This document shows, one piece after another, positions 16,949 to 24,332 of a DNA stretch of 33,649 nucleotides. The position numbers were made by a program, and so were the translations under genes. The stretch lies in contig SKXZ01000199.1 of assembly GCA_007128145.1 (NCBI GenBank), positions 1 to 33,649 on the forward strand. The letters are read 5' to 3'. The first letter of the stretch is position 1. Each line of letters starts with the position of its first letter. Source of the stretch: Candidatus Nitricultor lacus (GTDB taxonomy: Bacteria > Atribacterota > Atribacteria > Atribacterales > Atribacteraceae). Under the pieces are notes generated by a model that searched no databases, was not told the DNA's origin, and worked only from the letters and a program-made list of their open reading frames with translations.

Positions 16949-17378
16949 CGAAAGAAAACTCCTTAATCATTTTCCGTGCCGGTCCAAGGGATCTCACGGA
17001 TTCTACAACCTCTTCCACCACTTGTGAAAACTTTTGCCCTTCTGAAGCGGATACCCAGGAAAACTGCACCCGCTCCGGCTCAAATCCAAGCCATTCCAAA
17101 AGGTTTTTCATAACCATGAATTTTCTCCGTGCATAATAATTTCCGCTGATATAATGGCAATCCCCCGGATGGCATCCGGAAACCAGAACCCCATCTGCGC
17201 CTTCGCGTAAAGCTTTGAAAATATACAGAGGGTTGATGGCTCCCGAGCAGGGCACCCGGATAACCCGAACATTTGGTGGATATTGCATTCGGCTGACTCC
17301 GGCTAAATCCGCTCCTGCGTAACTGCACCAGTGGCAGAGGAAGGCAACGATTTTCGGTTCCCAATCAAGAGTTTTCAT
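16935..17378 (-). CDS. flxD: FlxD / MvhD-like 2Fe-2S adaptor protein
   Basis: A 147-residue MvhD-family protein that links an electron-input module to HdrA. Conserved cysteines are Cys15 and Cys18 in LCHWCSYAGAD, Cys44 in RVPCSGA, and Cys69 and Cys74 in SGCHPGDCHYISGN, as in MvhD, which binds one 2Fe-2S cluster. It starts in an ATGA overlap with the giant hdrA stop, so it is made in step with HdrA. Compared with the other MvhD-like protein in this operon (23958-24332), this one keeps all family cysteines. Confidence 0.92.
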   Translation of the reverse strand: MKTLDWEPKIVAFLCHWCSYAGADLAGVSRMQYPPNVRVIRVPCSGAINPLYIFKALREGADGVLVSGCHPGDCHYISGNYYARRKFMVMKNLLEWLGFEPERVQFSWVSASEGQKFSQVVEEVVESVRSLGPARKMIKEFSFDVRR

Positions 17379-20300
17379 AACAGGAATTCCACCTCCGATA
17401 TGATCTGCTCGGGTGCGAAACCCCTCACCTGGATAGCCCCGCTTTTACACGTAGCACCACACAAACCGCAGCCCTTGCACAGTGCTGCGTTTACCTCGGC
17501 TACTTTTTCATCCTCGTTCACCTTCACTGCCTTGTACTGGCAAACTGCTTCGCAATCCCCACAAGCCGTACACCGTGATTGGATAACCTGTGCGATCTGG
17601 GCCTCAGAGAGAATGTGATCCCTGCTCAAAACAGTCATGGCCCGGGATATACAGGCTTCCCCCTGCAAAACACTTTCCGGAACGAGCTTAGGAGCATGCG
17701 CAAGACCGCATACATATACACCGTCAGTAGAAAATTCTACAGGGCGGAGTTTGACGTGTGCTTCCAGGAAAAAACCGTCCTGGTTGAGAGGAACTTTGAC
17801 CATCTTGGCCAATGTTTCATTTTCCTCCGGAGGTTCAATTCCAGCGCTCAAAACAATCCGGTTCGCCGGCAGGGTCACCACGTCACCAAAGAGGGGACTG
17901 TCCACTTCAACAAGCAGCGTTTTCCCCTCTTTCCTGATTCGAGGAGGCTTATCGTCTTCAAAGCGGATAAAAACCACCCCCAGCTCCCGCGCTTCCCGAT
18001 AAGCATGTTCTCCCAACCCATAGGTGCGTATATCCCTGTAGAGGACATACACCTGTACCGAAGGATCAAGACGTTTGAGGGTAATAGCATTGCGTACAGC
18101 GGTTGTGCAACAGACCTTGCTACACCAGGGATTTTCCTGGTTTCGGGATCCCACACACTGGATCATGACAACTTCTTTCACATTCTCCGGTACACCATCC
18201 TGCATGGAAAGAGCGAATTCTGTTTGCGTGAGTACCCGTTCATCCTCCCCGTAGAGAAACTCCTTGGATCTGTGCTCTCTCCCGCCGGTTGCTATAACCA
18301 CAGCCCCGTGTTGAATGGTATAATCCTTCCCTCCTGTTTCGATAACAGATTCGAAATTACCCACAAAGCCATTGACTTCCTTAAGACGGGCAGCGGTGAA
18401 TATCTCTACCCTGGGGTGCTTGCGGAGTGTCTCTTCAAGTTTATTCCGCAACCCTACGAAATCTGCACCATCATAGGATTGGAAGAACCGATATTTTCGT
18501 AGGTTTCCACCCAGTTCTCCTTCCTTTTCCACCAGGTAAACCCTCAGACCCTGTCGCGCGGCTTCAAGGGCTGCGGACATTCCGCTCAGTCCACCCCCAA
18601 CCACCAGTACCCCCTTTTCGACATCAAGCTCCATGGGGGTTAATGGTTCAAGAAACGAAGCTTTAGCTACCGACATGGCAACAAGTTCTGTCGCCTTTCG
18701 TGTCGCCTCCCGCGGGTTTTTCTGGTGAACCCAAGAACATTGATCACGAATGTTCGCCATTTCAAAAAGATATGGATTGAGTCCCGCTTCTTTCAAAGTT
18801 TCCTGGAAAAGAGGCTCATGGGTACGGGGAGAACAGGAAGCCACCACCACCCTGTTCAGTTTATGCTCATCGATAAGTTCACGCATTTTCTGCTGTGTAT
18901 CCTGGGAGCAGGTGTAAAGGTTCTCTTCCACGTAAACCACTCCCGGGAGGTTACGGATTTCTTCCGCCACTTTGGGAACATCTACTACCCCTCCGATATT
19001 GATTCCACAATGACAGACGAACACCCCTATACGCAAGGGTTCTCTAGATACGTCGCGCTCAGCCGGATAGCTCTTTTCACGTACCTGGGTGAACCGGGCT
19101 TCATGTAAAAAGGAAGCCACCTCGGACGAAGCAGCGCTTGCTTCCACTACCGTATCGGGTATGTCCTTGGGTGCAGAAAGCGTACCGCATACCCACACAC
19201 CAGGAGTGGTGCTGCGGACCGGATAAGCCGGGTCTGTATACATCAATCCATCAGGTGAAAGGGAAAAACCAAGCTTTTCAAGTTTTTCTAAATTCTCTCC
19301 AGTCACGGCAAGTCCCACGGAAAGGACAATCATTTCGAAAGTCTCGGTATTGAACCCTCCGTTGCCGTCACTGTAGGCCACCTCGAGATCCCCGTTATCC
19401 AGCTCGCGGATACGATCGACTTTTCCCCTTACAAACCGTATCCCTTCCTGTTTGGCTCTCTCATAATACCGTTCAAAATCTTTTCCGAAAGAGCGCATAT
19501 CGATCATGAAAACCGTGGACTGGAATGCATCAGATGATTCGTGACCAGGACCCTCCCGCAGAAGGTTTCCTTCACAGGATACGTCACATGATGTGGAAGA
19601 TACGGCTGTACAGGGTACTGTTTCCTGTTCATGATGACTTTCTACCGCCATGTGTTCCTGAGCCACCAGAGCTTCCTTGATGGCATACATGCAACACACT
19701 GAGGAACAGTATGCCTTCCCCCGATCCTGATCCCGGGAACCCACACATTGAACAAACCCTATGCGGCGCGGGATGGCTCCATCCGATGGGCGGACCACCT
19801 TTCCCTGGAAGGGACCGGAAGCGTTCAATATACGTTCGAAATCAAGGCTGGTGAGGACATTGGGAAACCTCCTGTATCCGAGTTCACGATATTGCTCCAC
19901 CGGGTCAAAGGCTTCGGCTCCAGAAGCGAAAAGAATAGCACCAACCTCCACGTCCCGTACAGCATCCTTTTGTTGGTGATTTATGGCGTTACGCTGGCAA
20001 GCGACAACGCACTGCATGCATTCAGAGCATCCACCACATGAAAGGCACCGTGACGCTTCCTCTTTGGCTTCTTCTTCGTTATACCCAAGCTCCACTTCTT
20101 CAAATCCGGTTTTTCTTTTTTCGAGAGCCAGCTTCTTCATTTTGATGCGATCAGCGCACTTTTCACTCCAGTTTATCCGTAACGGCGCCGGTGAACGTTC
20201 CTCTTCCTCATATGTTTCACCGTTGAGATAGGCGTGCATGGAGGCTGCTGCCCTTTTCCCATGCGCGATGGCTTCCACGAGTGTGGCAGGGCCGAGTACC

Positions 20301-21880
20301 AAATCCCCACCTGCGTACACACCAGGACGCGAGGTTTCCATACGCGCGTTGACTTTCACAGACCCCCAACGCTCGAGTTCCAAACCTTCTTCAGGAACCT
20401 TGGGTTTTTGCCCGATAGCCAGTATGAAAAGATCTCCTGCTACTTCAAAACCAGCACCCGGTATAGGTTCGGGTTTTCTCCGGCCCGATTCGTCCGGGGC
20501 ACACAAACGCATGACAAAAGTTTCAAGGTAAAGAGTCCCGGACCTTTCGGTAAAACGTTTTGGACTCGCGCAGAAAAAGAACTCAACTCCTTCACTTATC
20601 GCGTCCTCTATCTCTTCATCCCGGGCAGGCATCTCTTCACGCGATCGGCGATAATACACGGATACCCGTTGAGCACCCCTTCGCAGAGCGATGCGGGCAC
20701 AGTCAATAGCTACGTTTCCCCCTCCAACTATTATCACCTCTTTTGCCGAGGGCACTTCGCATCCAGAGTTGACTCGCTCGAGGTAATCGAGCCCATCCAT
20801 GATACGGGGATTATCTTCACCCTCCACGCCTGTCTTCATTCCCTGCCATGCTCCACACGCCAAATACACAGCATCGAAACCCTCTTCTTTCAGATCATCG
20901 AGCGTAAAATCCCGCCCCCATGAGCGGCCTGTAAGTAATTCCACTCCGCCGTCGAGAATAGCATTGATTTCCTGCTCCACCACACCACGGGGAAGACGAT
21001 AGGAAGGAATGCCGTATTTCATCATACCCCCCGGGTATTCCCGTTCATCAAACACCGTCACCTGGTACCCGCGCAATGACAAAAAGTAAGCACAACTCAA
21101 GCCGCTGGGACCGGCACCCACTACGGCAACTTTTTTCCCCCGGGACGGCTCTTTTTCCGGAATGAGCGAAAGACCTTTTTCACTCTCATAATCTGCGAGA
21201 AATCGCTTGAGGTATGGGATACCCAGCGGTTCGTCTATCTCTCCCCTCTGACATGCTTCCATACAAGGATGATGACAGGCTCTTCCACATATAGCTGGAA
21301 AGGGATTGTCCATCCGTATCGTACGTCCCGCGTCCTCATATCTGCCGGCATGGAGCAGGGCAATATACCCCTGGGCTTTTTGTTCTAAAGGACAAGCTGC
21401 CTGGCAATTGGCCACTCCGTGTTTTTCTATAGTAAAGGCGTTGGGAAAAGCCTGTGGAAAAGGCCGGTAGACGACTTTTCGTGTATTCAAATAATTTTCA
21501 CAATGGTTGGGAACCTCCACCGGGCATGCTTCGGCACAATCACCACACCCCGTACACTCCACAGAATCAACATAGCGGGCCTTATTGCGGACGCTGACAC
21601 GGAAATTTCCCGGTTCACCGCTGATCTCGTCTACTTCCGCGTAAGAAAGTATATCGATATTGAGGTGCCTGCCACATTCGACTAATTTCGGTGAAAGAAT
21701 GCACATGGAACAGTCATTGGTAGGAAAGGTTTTATCAAGACGTGCCATCAAACCTCCGATGGTGGGGGATGATTCCACCAGGTATACATGAAAACCGGCA
21801 TTGGCCAAATCAAGTGATGACTGGATTCCGGCGATGCCACCTCCCACTACCATGACGCTACCGTTTTTTTTATTCTGCAT
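17375..21880 (-). CDS. hdrA: Giant HdrA: HdrA with GltD/NfnB-like insert fused to a second HdrA
   Basis: A 1501-residue flavin and iron-sulfur protein, about twice the usual HdrA length. Residues 1-155 begin a first HdrA (FAD loop GGGIAG at 13-18, NDCSMCILSPKLVE with Cys57/60, ferredoxin Cys109/112/115/119). From about 158 to 612 there is a GltD/NfnB/dihydropyrimidine-dehydrogenase-type module: cysteines 159, 163, 198, 202, 206 and 210, FAD loop GAGPSG at 255-260, NAD(P) loop GGGNVAID at 386-393 and GVYAGGD at 520-526. HdrA then resumes (clustered Cys 612-628; CVGSR at 712 with Cys725/729/730). Residues 949-1501 are a second HdrA: VCHCGINIGG, CSPRTHEPLFQ, FAD loop GGGLSG at 1095-1100, CVGSR at 1242, and two 4Fe-4S motifs (1437/1440/1443/1447 and 1468/1471/1474/1478). 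This predicts three FAD and several 4Fe-4S sites. HdrA is the bifurcating subunit of heterodisulfide reductases. Confidence 0.93.
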   Translation of the reverse strand: MQNKKNGSVMVVGGGIAGIQSSLDLANAGFHVYLVESSPTIGGLMARLDKTFPTNDCSMCILSPKLVECGRHLNIDILSYAEVDEISGEPGNFRVSVRNKARYVDSVECTGCGDCAEACPVEVPNHCENYLNTRKVVYRPFPQAFPNAFTIEKHGVANCQAACPLEQKAQGYIALLHAGRYEDAGRTIRMDNPFPAICGRACHHPCMEACQRGEIDEPLGIPYLKRFLADYESEKGLSLIPEKEPSRGKKVAVVGAGPSGLSCAYFLSLRGYQVTVFDEREYPGGMMKYGIPSYRLPRGVVEQEINAILDGGVELLTGRSWGRDFTLDDLKEEGFDAVYLACGAWQGMKTGVEGEDNPRIMDGLDYLERVNSGCEVPSAKEVIIVGGGNVAIDCARIALRRGAQRVSVYYRRSREEMPARDEEIEDAISEGVEFFFCASPKRFTERSGTLYLETFVMRLCAPDESGRRKPEPIPGAGFEVAGDLFILAIGQKPKVPEEGLELERWGSVKVNARMETSRPGVYAGGDLVLGPATLVEAIAHGKRAAASMHAYLNGETYEEEERSPAPLRINWSEKCADRIKMKKLALEKRKTGFEEVELGYNEEEAKEEASRCLSCGGCSECMQCVVACQRNAINHQQKDAVRDVEVGAILFASGAEAFDPVEQYRELGYRRFPNVLTSLDFERILNASGPFQGKVVRPSDGAIPRRIGFVQCVGSRDQDRGKAYCSSVCCMYAIKEALVAQEHMAVESHHEQETVPCTAVSSTSCDVSCEGNLLREGPGHESSDAFQSTVFMIDMRSFGKDFERYYERAKQEGIRFVRGKVDRIRELDNGDLEVAYSDGNGGFNTETFEMIVLSVGLAVTGENLEKLEKLGFSLSPDGLMYTDPAYPVRSTTPGVWVCGTLSAPKDIPDTVVEASAASSEVASFLHEARFTQVREKSYPAERDVSREPLRIGVFVCHCGINIGGVVDVPKVAEEIRNLPGVVYVEENLYTCSQDTQQKMRELIDEHKLNRVVVASCSPRTHEPLFQETLKEAGLNPYLFEMANIRDQCSWVHQKNPREATRKATELVAMSVAKASFLEPLTPMELDVEKGVLVVGGGLSGMSAALEAARQGLRVYLVEKEGELGGNLRKYRFFQSYDGADFVGLRNKLEETLRKHPRVEIFTAARLKEVNGFVGNFESVIETGGKDYTIQHGAVVIATGGREHRSKEFLYGEDERVLTQTEFALSMQDGVPENVKEVVMIQCVGSRNQENPWCSKVCCTTAVRNAITLKRLDPSVQVYVLYRDIRTYGLGEHAYREARELGVVFIRFEDDKPPRIRKEGKTLLVEVDSPLFGDVVTLPANRIVLSAGIEPPEENETLAKMVKVPLNQDGFFLEAHVKLRPVEFSTDGVYVCGLAHAPKLVPESVLQGEACISRAMTVLSRDHILSEAQIAQVIQSRCTACGDCEAVCQYKAVKVNEDEKVAEVNAALCKGCGLCGATCKSGAIQVRGFAPEQIISEVEFLL

Positions 21881-22367
21881 TATCCTTTACCTTCCTGGTC
21901 CAGGAGAGTTTTCCGGTTTCTTCCTTATACCAGCTATCGAATTCCTCCCGGGATTGGAGAGTTTCTTCGTTCCACAAGTACTCGACGAGATCCCGGCGCA
22001 GGTTTTGTGTCCGCCGGTCAATCTCATCTATAAGCTTCAACCATTTTTTATCAACATGCCCTTCCTCAACCGCCATCGTTCTCAACACCTTGAGAAGGTT
22101 GGTAAATTCAACGTCCTGTGGACAATGCGCCGTACAGGTATAACAGCCGATACACATCCAGATTTCCTTGGAACGTAGTACATGTTCACGGTTCCCCATG
22201 AGAACCTGGTGAATGATCCTGCGCGGATTGAAGCGTTCTTCCACTTCGCTTACCGGACAACCAGCTGTACATACTCCGCAAGCGAAACACGCTAAAAGTC
22301 CTTCACCTCCCGGACGAGAGGCTACCTGGAACTTCCATCTCTCATCAAGTTCTTTTTGGGTCTTCAT
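21870..22367 (-). CDS. hdrC: HdrC-like 4Fe-4S protein
   Basis: A 165-residue cytoplasmic protein with two 4Fe-4S motifs, Cys27-x2-30-x2-33-x3-37 (CFACGVCTAGCP) and Cys72-x2-75-x2-78-x3-82 (CIGCYTCTAHCP), and FNPRRIIHQVLMG between them. This is the standard arrangement of heterodisulfide reductase subunit C. In true HdrABC it passes electrons from HdrA to the disulfide-reducing HdrB. No HdrB (CCG-domain) gene is present in the window, and the neighbours are metF upstream and hdrA downstream. It overlaps metF by 23 bases and hdrA by 11. I infer that it bridges HdrA and MetV/MetF. Confidence 0.9.
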   Translation of the reverse strand: MKTQKELDERWKFQVASRPGGEGLLACFACGVCTAGCPVSEVEERFNPRRIIHQVLMGNREHVLRSKEIWMCIGCYTCTAHCPQDVEFTNLLKVLRTMAVEEGHVDKKWLKLIDEIDRRTQNLRRDLVEYLWNEETLQSREEFDSWYKEETGKLSWTRKVKDNAE

Positions 22368-23289
22368 GGTTGTGTTCAGCTCCTTTGGCAGGACGGGGGA
22401 AAAGTCCTGCTCTCTCTACAATTTCCGGGATTATACTTTCCCACGCGATGGCCATAATATGCACACCAGCCACTCCCTCGATTTCCTTCAGCCTTTCTAT
22501 GGTTTCAACACAGATATTCACACCCTCGGCCTTGGCGTCATCCGCTTTCTCCAAGCGATGTATCAGGTTTTCGGGAATAACCAGGCCGGGGACTTCCTCC
22601 TGCATGTATCGAAGTGCACGGGCTGACTTTACCGGTATAACCCCTCCAAGAATAAAGACCTTTTTATGTAACCCCAAGCCCCTCACTTCAAACATCCATT
22701 GTTCGAACCTTTCTATATCGAATATTGCCTGGGTTTGTATAAACTGCGCCCCCGCGGCAACCTTTTTCGCCAGACGCATTGCCCTGAAAGCAACCGGATC
22801 GGCGTAAGGGCTTTCTCCCGCTCCTAAAAAAACCTTGACCGGACTTTTTATTTCCTCACCATTCTGAAACGCACTCCGGTCCCTCATATTTTTGAATATT
22901 TCAAGCAATTGTATGGAATCCACGTCAAAGACATTTTTTGACTGTGGGTGATTCCCCATGCTCTGATGGTCACCGCTCAGACACAGAACATTTTCCACCC
23001 CTAAAGCACAGGCACCCAATAAATCACTTTGCAGCGCTATCCTGTTGCGGTCCCGGCAGACCATTTGCATGACCGGATCGGCCCCCGCCTCTTTTGCCAG
23101 TAAGCACCCGGCCAAACTTGACATACGGACTATAGCAGTTTGGTTGTCGGTAAAATTGACTGCGTCTACATGTCTGCATACCTGGTTCACTTTCTTGAGT
23201 ACCGGTTGGATATTGGGGCTCTTAGGGGGCCCTACTTCTCCGGTAACAGCAAATGCCCCACTCTCCAACACATCTTTGAGCCAACTCAT
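22345..23289 (-). CDS. metF: Methylenetetrahydrofolate reductase, catalytic subunit (MetF)
   Basis: Reduces methylene-THF to methyl-THF with FAD. The protein has 314 residues and is a TIM barrel. The N-terminal GEVGPPKSPN (catalytic Glu region), VNFTDNQTAIVRMSS, SGDHQSMGNHPQSKNVFDVDS (flavin contact) and FIQTQAIFD are family hallmarks, and FILGGVIPVKS follows. It starts in an ATGA overlap with metV, which fits a MetVF heterodimer. The immediate neighbours (hdrC, hdrA, mvhD-like) match the acetogen organisation in which MetFV associates with Hdr-type subunits, as described for Moorella. The electron donor is therefore unlikely to be NADH bound directly by MetF. Confidence 0.95.
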   Translation of the reverse strand: MSWLKDVLESGAFAVTGEVGPPKSPNIQPVLKKVNQVCRHVDAVNFTDNQTAIVRMSSLAGCLLAKEAGADPVMQMVCRDRNRIALQSDLLGACALGVENVLCLSGDHQSMGNHPQSKNVFDVDSIQLLEIFKNMRDRSAFQNGEEIKSPVKVFLGAGESPYADPVAFRAMRLAKKVAAGAQFIQTQAIFDIERFEQWMFEVRGLGLHKKVFILGGVIPVKSARALRYMQEEVPGLVIPENLIHRLEKADDAKAEGVNICVETIERLKEIEGVAGVHIMAIAWESIIPEIVERAGLFPRPAKGAEHNHEDPKRT

Positions 23290-23936
23290 AAAAGCATATC
23301 CTCCCGGGACATTTTTCTGTGACCACCCGAGCGGGAGAAAGACCAGTCTTTTGGAGGTTGAACCTGAAGAAGTTCTTCTACGCGGTTTTGACTCTTCAAG
23401 CGATCATAGATAAGCTGCCACGCACAGTCACGATCAGGCTTCACCTCGCACAAACCCGCTTGCGAGCCACCGCAGGGTCCGTTGAAAAGACTCTTCGCAC
23501 AACGTGTCACCGGACATACCCCTCCATATTTGTGTACAACACATTCACCACACCCGGAACAGTATTCTTCCCACAACCCTTGTTCCACGGGCATGCCCAT
23601 GAAAGTCGTGTTCAGGCCGGGGAATACCCTGTGCGAGGAAAACATCTCTGACATTGCCTGGACACCGATACCACAAGCCAGCGACACAACCGCCTGGACC
23701 GGCTCGATTTCTTTTTCAAGCGGTAACAAAAACTCTTTTTCGCACTGCCGCTCCACTGTCACTTCCCTGGCGCTTTGCCCTCGAATACGTAAAATGGAGG
23801 CAAGTTCTCTTGCTTCCCGCTCACCCCCGGACAGGCATACAGTCACACAACTGCCGCATCCTACTACCAGTACAGTTGTATTATCACCAAGAAGCTCGAG
23901 AATCTCTCGAATCGGTTTTCGCTCGCCAACAATCAT
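23286..23936 (-). CDS. metV: Methylenetetrahydrofolate reductase accessory subunit MetV
   Basis: A 216-residue MetV (MTHFR C-terminal-like, zinc/iron-sulfur). The N-terminal half is a Rossmann-like fold with VLVVGCGSCVTVCLSGG, and VSLACGIGVQAMSE in the middle. The C-terminal half is cysteine-rich: YCSGCGECVVHKYGGVCPVTRCAK followed by NGPCGGSQAGLCEV and DCAW, the signature of this family. MetV is known to be required with MetF in acetogens that lack an NADH-dependent enzyme, and it connects MetF to its electron donors. The ATG at 23936 follows the mvhD-like gene by 21 bases, and the stop overlaps metF as ATGA. Confidence 0.93.
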   Translation of the reverse strand: MIVGERKPIREILELLGDNTTVLVVGCGSCVTVCLSGGEREARELASILRIRGQSAREVTVERQCEKEFLLPLEKEIEPVQAVVSLACGIGVQAMSEMFSSHRVFPGLNTTFMGMPVEQGLWEEYCSGCGECVVHKYGGVCPVTRCAKSLFNGPCGGSQAGLCEVKPDRDCAWQLIYDRLKSQNRVEELLQVQPPKDWSFSRSGGHRKMSREDMLL

Positions 23937-23957
23937 GTCGAATCTCCTTGCACAGGA

Positions 23958-24332
23958 TTACGTTACACGGTCTTTCTCATCAACACATCTTGCAAGGGCG
24001 TCCCGAATGGGCGATGTTTTATCGGCTGTGACAAAAGCCAGCACCACTCTTTTGTCTACCTCCGCCTCATCGAGAAGAGCATTCACCCTCTCGGCCCGCG
24101 CCTTCGCAAAACGACTGCCCTCCAGGTTGTGACAGCTGTCCAATGGACAACCGGCTAACAGAATATAGCTGGCATCTCCTTCAAGTATCTCTAAAAGGAG
24201 GCTTTCCCGTACAACACCCAGACAGGAAACCCCTCGCACATCTACCTCCAATTGGGGAGTACAACCTCCTTCCAGGGTTCTGAGGACAGCGGGGTAACCG
24301 CTTTTGTCACAGCCAATAGCAACCACCTTCAC
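23958..24332 (-). CDS. Divergent MvhD-like protein
   Basis: A 124-residue protein of the MvhD family by its C-terminal AGCPLDSCHNLEGS, equivalent to GCHPGDCHYxxGN in MvhD, and its flavodoxin-like start MKVVAIGCDKSGY. The N-terminal CxxCS pair of MvhD is reduced to a single Cys8, with Cys24 and Cys37 (VSCLGVV) in place of the usual pattern, so a normal 2Fe-2S site may be changed. It starts GTG in a GTGA overlap with the upstream HdrA-like gene and sits 21 bases before metV. By position it should join the split HdrA-like pair to MetVF. Confidence 0.8.
   Translation of the reverse strand: MKVVAIGCDKSGYPAVLRTLEGGCTPQLEVDVRGVSCLGVVRESLLLEILEGDASYILLAGCPLDSCHNLEGSRFAKARAERVNALLDEAEVDKRVVLAFVTADKTSPIRDALARCVDEKDRVT

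Noticed and set aside
17579-18502. Plus-strand frame of 307 codons within the giant hdrA
   Set aside because: Opposite strand of a gene with strong domain evidence; no family motifs and no ribosome site.
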